Assembly (NCBI RefSeq): GCF_007990755.1
Contig: NZ_BJXA01000059.1
Span: 1 to 56,721, forward strand
DNA from: Nocardia ninae NBRC 108245
GTDB lineage: Bacteria; Actinomycetota; Actinomycetes; Mycobacteriales; Mycobacteriaceae
DNA: 56,721 bases
Reading direction: 5' to 3'
Shown here: piece after piece, positions 1-8,435 of the stretch
How the letters are laid out: each line of letters opens with the position of its first letter
How positions within the stretch are numbered: the first letter of the stretch is position 1
Notes under the pieces: generated by a model
Databases searched by the model: none
Told to the model about the DNA's origin: nothing
Seen by the model: the letters and a program-made list of their open reading frames with translations, nothing else
Translations under genes and position numbers: made by a program

Positions 1-1
1 C

Positions 2-412
2 CCCGGCGGCGCGACCGGCGGGGTCACCACCCAGCCGACCGTGCCGACCCGCGAGGTGCCGACGGTGACCCAGCCGGACCCGACCGTGCCGACCCGCGAC
101 GTGCCGACGGCGGTCCCGACGCACAACGCACCCGTGCCGACCCACGACCTGCCGCCGACCTTCCACGCGCCGACGCCGTCGCAGGCGCCGGTACCGACCT
201 ACAAGCCGCCGATCGTCGATCCCAAGCCGCACGCCATCGCGGACAACACGCACATGGTCGGCGCGAACACGACGCCGATCCAGGACTACCCGACCTACAC
301 CGATCACTCGATCCTCGCGAGCGGCGGCCTGTCCGGCGGTCTGCTGCCGGAATCTACGATGGCCGAGACCCACCACATGGGCCCTGGCGGCTTGGACTCA
401 GCGTTGATATAG
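2..412 (+). CDS. C-terminal end of a Pro/Thr-rich protein (5' end outside window)
   Basis: The frame is open from the first bases of the window and ends with TAG at 410-412, so only the C-terminal 136 or so residues are present. The visible part is low complexity with repeated VPT, TVPTRDVPT and PTHD units up to about nucleotide 220, then a less repetitive tail (GGLSGGLLPES, ending GGLDSALI). No domain can be named. It lies 74 bp upstream of the IniA-like gene on the same strand. In mycobacteria iniA follows iniB, and Hsp70-like proteins with Pro/Thr tails also occur in this window, so it may be either kind. The tail suggests an extracytoplasmic or wall-associated linker, which is inference. 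Confidence 0.6.
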   Translation, partial: PGGATGGVTTQPTVPTREVPTVTQPDPTVPTRDVPTAVPTHNAPVPTHDLPPTFHAPTPSQAPVPTYKPPIVDPKPHAIADNTHMVGANTTPIQDYPTYTDHSILASGGLSGGLLPESTMAETHHMGPGGLDSALI

Positions 413-486
413 CGCGAGACCTTGGTGATCAAGGGGTGAAGGGGGCGTCCATGTCGATCGAGAGCACAACTATGTAAGGAGGCAGG

Positions 487-2286
487 TTGTCTGCCGCAGC
501 CGGGCTGAAGGCCGCGACGGTGAAACATCCGGACGCGATGGCGCCGCTGATCCGGATTCTGGACGAACTGCGGGAGATGACCAGATTCGCGGGCCGCGAC
601 GATCTGGGCAGCCGGTTGAGCATGGTCCGGGCGAGAGTGAGCGACCCCCGGGTCCGCCTCGTCGTCGTCGGCGAGCCGAAGAACGGCATGAGCACGCTGG
701 TCAACAGCCTGGTCGGCGCGTCGGTCAGCGCGACCAACAGCGACCTGAGCGTGCCCGTCATCGTCGAGTACGGACCGGAACCGACTGCGACACTGGTGCG
801 TTCGGTCGACGGCCGCACCGAACGGCAGTCGGTCGACCCGCTCGATCCCGGCCCCGCCATCTCCGGCTTCGGCGTGATCCGGGCCGAGTTCACCCAGCCG
901 AGTCCGCTGCTGGCCGACGGCGTCGTGGTGATGGACGCACCCGGCGCGCGTGGCGCCGACAACACCACCTGGTCGATGATCGCCGCCGCCGACGCCGTGC
1001 TCTACGTCGGTGACGCCGCCACCGAACTCACCGTGGACCAGATCGCCTACCTGCAACGCATCCAGCAGATCTGCCCGACCGTCATCTGCGTGCTCAACAA
1101 GATCGACCAGTTCTCCCACTGGTCACACACCCAGCAACGCAATCGGGAACTGCTCGACGCGGCCGGGCTCGGCTTCGCGGTGGCGCCCGTCTCGGCGGAG
1201 CTGCACCGGCAGGCCGGGCTGTCCGGCAACTACCAGCGCGACATCGAATCCGGTGTGCCGCAACTGATCGACCACCTGCGTGATTATGTGGTCGCTCGCG
1301 CGGACAGTGTCGCGCTCGATGCCGCGGTGCAGGATATTCGGCTGGTCAGTGACCATCTCGCGTTGACGTTGCGCAATGAAGTCGAGTCGCTGCGGGATCC
1401 GCGGATGCGGGCCGAGATCACCGACAAGCTGGTCCGAGCCAGGGACGAGGCCGAGCAGCTGCGCCAGCGGACAGCGAACTGGCAGGTGACCCTGGTCGAC
1501 GGCAGCACCGAGTTGATGGCCGACATCGAACACGACCTGCGCCACCGCCTGCGTAGCCTCGTGCGTGACGCCGAGGCCGAAATCATGCAAACAGATCCGG
1601 CGCGGCGCTGGAAGGAGTTCGGCACCGATCTCGACGCCAGGATCTGCGAGGCGGTAGAAGAGAACTTCGTGATGGCGCACTACCGCTCGGTCGAACTGTC
1701 CGAGCAGGTGGCCTCGAAGTTCCTCGCCGACAACCGAGCCGCACCGCTGCCCAACATGCGGTTGGAGAACCCCGGCGAGGTGCTCGAACCGGTGCAGCCA
1801 CTCGAGCCGCTGGAGAGCGCGAAAGCGCGTGTGGGCCAACAGATCCTGTCGGCGCTGCGCGGCTCCTACGGCGGCATCCTGATGGTGGGCCTCGTCACCA
1901 GCATCCTCAAGATGTCGCTGGTGAACTGGTACTCGATCGGCGCGGGCGTGCTGCTCGGCATCAACGCCCTCTGGGACGAGCGCAAAAACCTCAAACAGCG
2001 CCGCCGCGCCGAAGCAAAGCTCGCAGTGGCTCGCTTGATGGACGACGTCATCTTCCAGGTGAGCAAGGAATCACGAAATCGGTTGCGCGCCATGCAGCGC
2101 GTACTGCGTGACCACTTCACCGATATCGCCGCAGAAGTCGCCAAGCAGGCCGACGAGGCACTGCGCCTGGCCGAGGCCGCCTACCAGAAATACGGCGACC
2201 ACAGCGGCGACCGCATCGCCGACGTCGACGGCCAACTCGGCAAACTGCGCGGCCTGCGCGAACAGGCCGACAGCTTGACCGTCTGA
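487..2286 (+). CDS. iniA: IniA-like dynamin-family GTPase with altered Walker A motif
   Basis: A 599-residue protein resembling mycobacterial IniA (about 640 aa), a bacterial dynamin-like protein linked to membrane stress and isoniazid induction. The start is TTG, with AAGGAGG at 476-482. The G1 motif reads GEPKNGMS (residues 62-69): the invariant Lys is Met68 (codon ATG, 688-690). The other nucleotide-binding motifs look intact: DAPG (150-153) and NKID (204-207). Residues about 310-450 are helical and charged, then a hydrophobic paddle-like segment (GSYGGILMVGL onward, about 457-495) as in IniA, then a helical C-terminus. No iniC-type gene follows; an AT-rich bacteriocin cassette on the other strand begins 26 bp later. 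Family assignment is firm; catalytic competence is doubtful. Confidence 0.85.
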   Translation: MSAAAGLKAATVKHPDAMAPLIRILDELREMTRFAGRDDLGSRLSMVRARVSDPRVRLVVVGEPKNGMSTLVNSLVGASVSATNSDLSVPVIVEYGPEPTATLVRSVDGRTERQSVDPLDPGPAISGFGVIRAEFTQPSPLLADGVVVMDAPGARGADNTTWSMIAAADAVLYVGDAATELTVDQIAYLQRIQQICPTVICVLNKIDQFSHWSHTQQRNRELLDAAGLGFAVAPVSAELHRQAGLSGNYQRDIESGVPQLIDHLRDYVVARADSVALDAAVQDIRLVSDHLALTLRNEVESLRDPRMRAEITDKLVRARDEAEQLRQRTANWQVTLVDGSTELMADIEHDLRHRLRSLVRDAEAEIMQTDPARRWKEFGTDLDARICEAVEENFVMAHYRSVELSEQVASKFLADNRAAPLPNMRLENPGEVLEPVQPLEPLESAKARVGQQILSALRGSYGGILMVGLVTSILKMSLVNWYSIGAGVLLGINALWDERKNLKQRRRAEAKLAVARLMDDVIFQVSKESRNRLRAMQRVLRDHFTDIAAEVAKQADEALRLAEAAYQKYGDHSGDRIADVDGQLGKLRGLREQADSLTV

Positions 2287-2312
2287 TCGAAGTCATTGCG
2301 TTGGATGTGAGC

Positions 2313-2963
2313 TCACAGTGCGACGTGTACGTCACACTGTGCGGCCACCGATGGATCGTGCGTGACTATCAAGACTGTGGTGCCGCAATCTCGTAGTCTT
2401 CCGAGGTGCCGCATGATTGCGTCGCGATTTTCGCTGTCCAGCGCACCGGTGGGCTCATCGGCCAGTATGACGCTGGGGCGCCTGATCAGTAGTCGGGCAA
2501 CGGCTACGCGCTGTTGTTCTCCGCCGCTCAGCTCGAAAACCCTTGCGTCGAGCTTATCCCGCAATCCCACCTGTTCGAGCGCTTCCAGTTTCCACTCGCG
2601 CTTGTTGCCAGTGCTGCGCTTGGTGTATGTGCAGGCAATGGAGAGGTTCTCATCGACGGTGTCGTCGTCGATCAGTGCGTAGTTCTGGAATAGATACCCA
2701 ACCTCATGGCGGAAGTATGTCACGCGGTCTCGTCGACCAACTTTTGCCAAGTCCCTGCCATTGACGACGATCTTCCCTCCGTCGTAATCATCAAGTAGGC
2801 CGATGCAGTTGAGAAGCGTCGTCTTGCCGCTGCCACTGGCACCCGTAATGGCGAGCATGCTGCCTTGATCAATTGTGAACGACAGGTTGTCGAAAAGTAG
2901 TCGTTCGCCAAAAGTCTTTCGCAGTTTGCTGACCTCAATGGCCTTCGCTACCGACAGTGTCAC
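2313..2963 (-). CDS. ABC transporter ATP-binding protein of a lactococcin-972-type cassette
   Basis: A 216-residue ABC ATPase of the MacB/LolD-like size class used with lactococcin-972-type systems. It shows Walker A GASGSGKT, Q-loop LFQNYALI, signature LSGGEQQR, Walker B VILADEPTGALD and the switch His in VTHD. I chose GTG at 2963 because GGAAGG lies 6 nt upstream; the frame is open further up, and an ATG at 3002 overlapping the membrane-protein stop is possible. It follows the membrane protein with 35 bp between them, so the two are probably one transcript. Base composition is lower in GC than the flanks. It would energise export of the peptide or resistance to it through the adjacent membrane protein. 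Confidence 0.85.
   Translation of the reverse strand: MTLSVAKAIEVSKLRKTFGERLLFDNLSFTIDQGSMLAITGASGSGKTTLLNCIGLLDDYDGGKIVVNGRDLAKVGRRDRVTYFRHEVGYLFQNYALIDDDTVDENLSIACTYTKRSTGNKREWKLEALEQVGLRDKLDARVFELSGGEQQRVAVARLLIRRPSVILADEPTGALDSENRDAIMRHLGRLRDCGTTVLIVTHDPSVAAQCDVHVAL
2314..2341 (-). terminator. Inverted repeat at the 3' end of the bacteriocin cassette
   Basis: CACAGTG (2314-2320) and CACTGTG (2335-2341) form a 7-bp stem with a smaller internal ACGT/ACGT pairing. It overlaps the last codons of the ABC ATPase and lies between two converging genes. There is no T-run, so terminator function is only likely. Confidence 0.3.
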
Positions 2964-2998
2964 ATCGTTCCTTCCCTGGACGTGCTCGAGTGTCATTC

Positions 2999-5029
2999 TC
3001 ATTCCCGCTTGATCCAGGTGGCGTGCGATCGTGTTTCGTAGACTGAGATAAAACCCAGTGTGATCAGGATATCCACTGCGACCGTGCCGATCGCCACCGA
3101 GCCCAAAATTCCGCGTGAGAGCGAAGAGGTAGTCAGAGCAAGACCTGCCAGCGTTATCGCAGAGCCGAGCGCCAACCCGATCGCCAGGCTGCTGTGTCGA
3201 CGCCAGAATGAATACCCATGAAGTTCTTTGAGATAGAGCCTTTTGCGGTTTCGCGAGCAATACAGTGCCGCAAGATAGCTTGCTATTACAACACTTGCAA
3301 TACAGGTGACGAGTAGCCCATATAATTGGTTATAGCTTGCTCTTTCTGCATCGGCGATATCCTGCATGGAGAGATCTCTGATCGAATAGTAGTACTGCAG
3401 ATACGCGCTGATTCCAACCGAGGTAAGGTTATCGCTGAGTTGCGCATGGTCCAGGAAAAGAGCCTCGGCCGAGCTGGATTTAGCAGAGTAGAAATCGTCG
3501 GACAACAACCTAGCTTTCGCATCGGTCACTAAAATGACCGGGTCGCGTACGAAGCTCTTCGTCAGTGAATCGGTGACTCGATAAGAGAATACATCCTGGC
3601 CAGCAGCAACGTTTTTCACGACGACCTTTACTTCTGCTGGGTCGATCGGCGTGCCTTGAATGCGCTGCTGAAACACGACAAATCCGACGTATTGTTCCAC
3701 TATCTTCGTTTGTTGATGTCGTTTACTCTCCGGTATGAGGAGGGTCATGCCGAGATCGGTAACAACCACGTCCTCAGTGCAAGACCCGAATGTGTCCAAA
3801 ATGCAATTCTCGCGGAGGAAGTTGTTATCAACTATGAGATCGGGGAACTGCTCTCCATTTTGTACTTCCGCTGCGGGTCGGACGTCATGGCTGGCCACCA
3901 GGAGGGCTTTTTCCTGGCGCTCGAAGCTTTCAAATACGCCTCTGATACTTGCGTCCAGATCTCGTTTTTCTTGGCCACCGATCCTTCCAGTCGCCACCGA
4001 ATGACTTAGAGCTAAATAATCGGGCATAGCTTTGAATTTCTCGGAAACCTGATCCATCGCTCCAAGAAGCAATAGTGATCGGATGCCACCGACTATCAGG
4101 GTGAGCGCTGTCGCCATGATTGCAAATTTAGCGAGGTATGCGAAATGCAATAACCCCCGATCGGGTTTTGTGCCCTTCAAGTGTTGACTCATCTGGTGCG
4201 TCAACGCGAATCCAATCGCAACAAATTCGACGATCACCAGAAGCAAAAACACGAGCCCGAATGCCATAAGCAGAGTTGTCATAAGCGCCGTGAATCGGGC
4301 GAACTCATTATATTGCCAGAGATAGATGCTAGTCACGGCGACGATGGCCACGACGAGCAACGCGCTCGTTTTGGCAAGCGTGCCGAGTCTCTCGGCTATT
4401 ATCCGCCAAGATGGGTAACCGTGCAGGGACTTTACCGCGTAGGTTTTGGCAGAGGCCAGCGCCGAGTACGCGACGACAAGGGCGCAGCCCAGGGTTACCA
4501 CGAACAGTATGGTCAATAAATTGGACTGCGATAGAACATCCCAGAGTGCGGTTGTATAATTTTGATTCCAAATTGAAACCTGAAACCCGTGCTTCTGTAG
4601 CTCGGTAATCGATCTTCCAACATCCGAAGGGGTTCCATCAACAAGATATCGGCCGCGAACATCCTCTGTGGTTATTCGACTAGACGGTTGGAAAGAGGTG
4701 ATGAGATCCGGATCAAAGTTGACATACTTGCCCCCGGGCGCGATGGCCTCCTTGCGGCTGGGGCTACCTATAAACTCGAAGAAGACGCGATCCGTGCTGG
4801 TATTCCGAGAGAAACTGAGTTTGTATATATTAGTATTGCATTCTATGGCAACAGCTGAGAAACTATTATATAGTAGGTCTTTCGAGAGGGACTTGTCGAA
4901 GTTATCTATAACTATTTCTGTTGTGCCACGCAGGGGCTGCGCTTCGTCTTTGAGCTCGAAGTAAACAACAGAAATTATTGCTGTCAGCAAAAAGCTGGCG
5001 GCTATGACAACTCGCGAAACGAGTTGCAC
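2999..5029 (-). CDS. Bacteriocin-associated multi-pass membrane protein (lactococcin-972 group, putative immunity/export partner)
   Basis: A 676-residue membrane protein with a GTG start (5027-5029). It has an N-terminal membrane anchor (residues 4-24), a large extracytoplasmic region, a bundle of about four hydrophobic segments (roughly 165-320), a second extracytoplasmic region (about 320-565) and further segments near the C-terminus. This FtsX/MacB-like plan fits the bacteriocin-associated integral membrane family found beside lactococcin-972 genes. The order toxin, membrane protein, ATPase is the classic one. GC is clearly lower than in neighbours, with AT-rich codons such as TTA, ATA and AAT, pointing to horizontal acquisition. 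Whether it gives immunity, exports the toxin or both cannot be read from sequence. Confidence 0.82.
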   Translation of the reverse strand: MQLVSRVVIAASFLLTAIISVVYFELKDEAQPLRGTTEIVIDNFDKSLSKDLLYNSFSAVAIECNTNIYKLSFSRNTSTDRVFFEFIGSPSRKEAIAPGGKYVNFDPDLITSFQPSSRITTEDVRGRYLVDGTPSDVGRSITELQKHGFQVSIWNQNYTTALWDVLSQSNLLTILFVVTLGCALVVAYSALASAKTYAVKSLHGYPSWRIIAERLGTLAKTSALLVVAIVAVTSIYLWQYNEFARFTALMTTLLMAFGLVFLLLVIVEFVAIGFALTHQMSQHLKGTKPDRGLLHFAYLAKFAIMATALTLIVGGIRSLLLLGAMDQVSEKFKAMPDYLALSHSVATGRIGGQEKRDLDASIRGVFESFERQEKALLVASHDVRPAAEVQNGEQFPDLIVDNNFLRENCILDTFGSCTEDVVVTDLGMTLLIPESKRHQQTKIVEQYVGFVVFQQRIQGTPIDPAEVKVVVKNVAAGQDVFSYRVTDSLTKSFVRDPVILVTDAKARLLSDDFYSAKSSSAEALFLDHAQLSDNLTSVGISAYLQYYYSIRDLSMQDIADAERASYNQLYGLLVTCIASVVIASYLAALYCSRNRKRLYLKELHGYSFWRRHSSLAIGLALGSAITLAGLALTTSSLSRGILGSVAIGTVAVDILITLGFISVYETRSHATWIKRE

Positions 5030-5052
5030 GATACCTCATCTCTTCGAGTGGC

Positions 5053-5097
5053 TTCTCGCCTGTCCCGATGGTGTTACCAGTGCGGAACAGGCGAGAA
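5053..5097 (-). other. Intercistronic stem-loop between toxin and membrane-protein genes
   Basis: TTCTCGCCTGT (5053-5063) and ACAGGCGAGAA (5087-5097) are a perfect 11-bp inverted repeat with a 23-nt loop, in the gap between the bacteriocin stop (5206) and the next start (5029). It lacks a T-run, so an mRNA processing/stability element or a leaky attenuator giving more toxin transcript than partner transcript is more likely than full termination. Function is inferred. Confidence 0.6.
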
Positions 5098-5205
5098 ACC
5101 GGCGGTGCGTTTACGCCCCGTTGACGATCTGGAACGACTCTGTCGGAATCATGAGTGAATGGCGCGGCGAATCAATTTTGCCAGGATATCAACCGCGCCC
5201 GCTCA

Positions 5206-5538
5206 TCAGATATTCGCTTTGCCGCTACTGCCACCTTGAACATCATAGAATGCCTCATTGCCAGTCAGGCATCTATTCTGTCGGGCCTCTGCACGAGTGC
5301 CGGCGGGCCGCCAGCCGGATGAGCTTGTTCCATTGCAATTACGCACAGCAGAAGAATGAGTGCGATCGTTGTGATCGTACATTGAATAGTTGTCGGTTCC
5401 CCCGGAGACGGTTGAGCTTCCGTACTGCCACAGCCCGCCTTCGGGATGTTCGACCCCGGCATTTCCTACGCCCATCCCCAGGCCGAGTCCAACGATGCCG
5501 ATGAATCCGGCGACAACAGTTTTCTTCGCAGAGATCAC
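5206..5538 (-). CDS. Lactococcin-972-family bacteriocin precursor
   Basis: A 110-residue secreted peptide. The GTG at 5536-5538 is preferred because GGAGGA lies 6 nt upstream. Residues 1-28 are a Sec signal (MISAKKTVV then a Gly-rich hydrophobic core). The mature part has the lactococcin-972 pattern: GGLWQYGSS near its start, a Tyr/His/Ser block (YSMYDHNDRTHSSAV), a basic Arg-rich stretch and a terminal NEAFYDV. Lactococcin 972 binds lipid II and blocks septum formation. Unlike the type peptide, this one has two Cys (RNC and RCL), which could form a disulfide. It is transcribed first in the cassette from a near-consensus promoter. Family assignment rests on motif pattern plus the two neighbours. 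Confidence 0.85.
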   Translation of the reverse strand: MISAKKTVVAGFIGIVGLGLGMGVGNAGVEHPEGGLWQYGSSTVSGGTDNYSMYDHNDRTHSSAVRNCNGTSSSGWRPAGTRAEARQNRCLTGNEAFYDVQGGSSGKANI

Positions 5539-5588
5539 TTGTGTTCCTCCCCATTGAAATTGATGCACTTAGTTGGCATCAGAACTGA

Positions 5589-5617
5589 ATGCTAACAAGC
5601 AGTTTAGGCAAGGTCAA
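5589..5617 (-). promoter_or_regulatory. Promoter of the bacteriocin cassette
   Basis: On the minus strand TTGACC (5612-5617) and TAGCAT (5589-5594) are separated by exactly 17 bp, a good SigA-type promoter, about 50 bp upstream of the GTG start. It would give a 5' leader of roughly 43 nt. Confidence 0.6.
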
Positions 5618-6058
5618 CTGCTGAATAGTTTTCTGCACAAACGATTTTGGCGTATGTCCACGTCAAAACTCCCCGAAAGCATCGCGCTGTCGGGCGTTTG
5701 CAGGCAGGGTCCGACCCTTCATGCCGCACCGCCGTCTTTGCTGGTGAGATGCCTATGCCTGCATTTCGATGCGAGAGTCGTTCAGCAGACACCCTCTTCT
5801 GGCCTGAATCACCCACCCCAATCCCGAGTTGTGTTCCGTCACTTAGGTTTGACGCACTGATGCCGCGATCGGTTCCATCGAACTTCGAAAACTTTGAAGT
5901 GGCTTGCTCCGCTGCTCATGTAGGGCGGCCTGGCTCGGTGCGCTGTGAAGACGACCGGACAGGAAGCGATGAACGGAGCGCCGACCTCGGGCGGGAGCCT
6001 GTGCGAACACTGGCCTTCGCAGATAGATTGACGGCTTGGATGGTGCTCGAAACCCCTG
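5618..6058. other. Intergenic region without a supportable gene
   Basis: About 440 bp between the bacteriocin promoter and the GH15 gene. Base composition rises from AT-rich near 5600 to typical high GC near 5900, so the right boundary of the transferred island probably lies here. Short open frames exist on both strands, but none has a start signal or recognisable product. No integrase remnant or direct repeat was seen. Confidence 0.5.
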
Positions 6059-8047
6059 TCACCCAGGGTTGTTCGCGGGGGAGTGGGCGGGTTGAAAACC
6101 GCCTGCGGTTCGGTTGTCCTCGGCTCTGATCACGTGGGTGACCGCGTTGATCAGGGCTAGGTGGGTGAAGGCCTGGGGGAAGTTGCCGAGGTGGCGACCG
6201 GTACGCGGGTCGATTTCCTCGGCGTAGAGGCGGAGTGGACTGGCGAAGCCGAGGAGTCGTTCGCACAGGTGCCGGGCGCGTTGCACCTCGCCGATCTCCA
6301 CCAGTGCGGAGACCAGCCAGAACGAGCAGATGGTGAAAGCTCCTTCGGCGCCGGACAATCCGTCGTCGGTGGTTTCGGTGCGGTAGCGCAGCACCAGGCC
6401 GTTCTCGGTGAGCCGGTCGGCGATGGACAGCACGGTGGCCCGGATGCGGTGGTCCTCCGGCGGCAGGAAGCGGGTCAGTACCGCCAGAAGCAGTGAGGCG
6501 TCCAGGGTGTCGCCGCCGTAGGTCTGGGTGAAGACGCCGTTGGCGTTCACTCCGTGCTCGAGAATGTCGGCCTTGATCTCGTCGGCGATGGTGTACCACT
6601 CGGTGGCGTGCTCGTATTGGCCGTGCAGTTCAGCGAGTTTCGCACCGCGGTCCAGCGCGACCCAGCACATCACCTTGGACGAGGTGAAGTGCTGCGGCTC
6701 GCCACGCACCTCCCAGATGCCGCGGTCGGGCTCGCGCCAGTGTGCGATGGCGGCGCGGACCTGACGTTCCAGCAACGGCCACAACGTTTCCGGGACTTGC
6801 TGGCGTGATTTCACGTGCAGGTACACGGCATCGAGCATGGTGCCCCAGATGTCGTGCTGGTCCTGGTTGTACGCGGCATTGCCGATGCGCACCGGCCGCG
6901 AGCGGTCGTAGCCGCTGAGGTGGTCGAGGGTCTCCTCGGTGATCTGGCGTTCGCCGCCGATGCCGTAAAGCACTTGCAGCGGAACGGCATCCCCGTTGTC
7001 GCCGGTGGTGGCGTCGCGCAGGAAGGCGAAGAAGTCGTCGGCCTCGCGGTCGAGTCCGAGGGTGTAGAGGCCCCACAGCGCGAAGCTGGAATCGCGCACC
7101 CAGGTGTAGCGGTAGTCCCAATTGCGTGCACCGCCAGGGGTTTCCGGGAGGGAGGTGGTAGCGGCCGCGAGTAGTGCACCGGTCGGCGCGTAGGTGAGCC
7201 CTTTGAGCGTCAACGCGCTGCGCTGTAAGTAGTCGCGCCACGGGTGATCCGGGAAGTTGCCGAGCGTGATCCACTGCCGCCAACTCTCGGTGGTCTGCCA
7301 CATCCTCTGCGCCGCGTCTTCATAGGTCTTGGGCGCGGGCAGTTCCGACCAGGTCAACGCGACGAACTTCTCGTCGCCCTCCGCCATTCTGGTGCGAGCG
7401 CGGGCCTCCCGGCCCTCGAGGCCGAGCCGCAGATCGGTGGTCAACACCAGGCTCGGGCCCGCGCTCGGGTCGTCGGTGCGGACCGCGGTCGCCTCCTCGT
7501 ACACCTTGCCGGTGTACTCCCAGCGACCCGCCGCACGGTGGTAGTCGAACGACGGTTCACAGCTCATTTCCAGCTCGACGGTGCCGTTGACGCACTTCAC
7601 CGTGCGCAGCAGCATGTGCTCGGCATCCCAGTCCATCGGGGTGCGGCGGTGCGTCTTGGAGCGCTGGTCGTTGTTGTGCCACGGGCCGAGTACCAGCGCG
7701 TCGCGCACGATCAACCAGCCGGTCTCGGTCTGCCAGGTGGTCTCCAGGATCATGCCGCCGGGCAGGTAGCGACGCGCGGCGGGCACGTTGACGCCGTACG
7801 GACCGATCCGGAAGTGCCCCGCGCTACGGTCCAGCATCGCGCCGAAGACGCTCGGGGAGTCCGGGCGCGGCACACACATCCATTCGACCGCCCCGTTGCT
7901 GGCAATCAGACAGCTGGTCTCGCAGTCGGACAGAAACGCGTAGTCGTCGATCGGCGGGTAGGCGCCATGCCGCTTGGACTCGGACAGGTAACTCAGCACC
8001 GGCAGGTCGTACGGTTCGTCGACGGTGAGATCATCAGAGGACGGCAT
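6059..8047 (-). CDS. Glycoside hydrolase family 15 protein (trehalase/glucoamylase-like)
   Basis: A 662-residue cytoplasmic protein of the actinobacterial GH15 trehalase group (the mycobacterial enzyme is a GH15 trehalase). The N-terminal beta-sandwich region begins around PPIDDYAFLSDCETSCLIASNGAVEW. The (alpha/alpha)6 catalytic domain starts near residue 300 with ETPGGARNWDYRYTWVRDSSF, the typical GH15 active-site entry. Later come the GIGG and LSGYDRSRPVRIGNAA blocks, and LYAEEIDPRTGRHLGNFPQAFTHLALINA, which carries the likely base region. There is no signal peptide. A role in trehalose breakdown is expected from the family, but substrate cannot be fixed from sequence. The gene is alone, diverging from the small membrane-protein pair. 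Confidence 0.88.
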   Translation of the reverse strand: MPSSDDLTVDEPYDLPVLSYLSESKRHGAYPPIDDYAFLSDCETSCLIASNGAVEWMCVPRPDSPSVFGAMLDRSAGHFRIGPYGVNVPAARRYLPGGMILETTWQTETGWLIVRDALVLGPWHNNDQRSKTHRRTPMDWDAEHMLLRTVKCVNGTVELEMSCEPSFDYHRAAGRWEYTGKVYEEATAVRTDDPSAGPSLVLTTDLRLGLEGREARARTRMAEGDEKFVALTWSELPAPKTYEDAAQRMWQTTESWRQWITLGNFPDHPWRDYLQRSALTLKGLTYAPTGALLAAATTSLPETPGGARNWDYRYTWVRDSSFALWGLYTLGLDREADDFFAFLRDATTGDNGDAVPLQVLYGIGGERQITEETLDHLSGYDRSRPVRIGNAAYNQDQHDIWGTMLDAVYLHVKSRQQVPETLWPLLERQVRAAIAHWREPDRGIWEVRGEPQHFTSSKVMCWVALDRGAKLAELHGQYEHATEWYTIADEIKADILEHGVNANGVFTQTYGGDTLDASLLLAVLTRFLPPEDHRIRATVLSIADRLTENGLVLRYRTETTDDGLSGAEGAFTICSFWLVSALVEIGEVQRARHLCERLLGFASPLRLYAEEIDPRTGRHLGNFPQAFTHLALINAVTHVIRAEDNRTAGGFQPAHSPANNPG

Positions 8048-8171
8048 ACCTCATCTTCGGGCCGGCCGAGCCGCACGTCCACTCGCTTCGCCGCCGTGCC
8101 GTATCAGCGGGCCGCCGTGACCGAATACTGACCTTGCCGAGCTCTCAGGTGGACCCACTAGGCTGGACGGC

Positions 8172-8435
8172 GTGCAACAGATCGCAGGGTGGTGGGACAG
8201 CTTCGAGCTGTGGGTAGCGGGACTCCCGTTCATCCCGCAGTTCCTCGTCGTGCTCGTCGGCATGGTCCCGGTCAGCTTCGCTATCGCCTACCTGCTGGAC
8301 CGCACCCTGCGCGCCCTCCTGCGCATCCTGGACCGCAAGCACGGCATCGAGCAGGCGTTGCCCGCCGTCCCCGACACCGTGCCCGCCGACCTAGCCGTCG
8401 ACGCCCGCCCGACCGTGCAGAGCGGTGCCCACTGA
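8172..8435 (+). CDS. Small membrane protein (87 aa)
   Basis: GTG start at 8172. One strong membrane segment (about residues 17-45: PFIPQFLVVLVGMVPVSFAI and on) is followed by a basic stretch (DRTLRALLRILDRKH) and an acidic/Ala-Pro tail. No domain recognised. Its stop overlaps the start of a 25-residue membrane ORF (TGATG), so both are probably translated together. Conserved, uncharacterised small membrane proteins of this type occur in related actinobacteria, but I cannot name one. Confidence 0.65.
   Translation: MQQIAGWWDSFELWVAGLPFIPQFLVVLVGMVPVSFAIAYLLDRTLRALLRILDRKHGIEQALPAVPDTVPADLAVDARPTVQSGAH

Noticed and set aside
304-1119. Long minus-strand frame opposite the IniA-like gene
   Set aside because: Antisense shadow of a high-GC gene; no start signal, no domain, while the plus strand holds clear GTPase motifs.
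5618-6058. Attachment-site or integrase remnant at the island border
   Set aside because: No direct repeats, integrase fragment or tRNA end could be seen.
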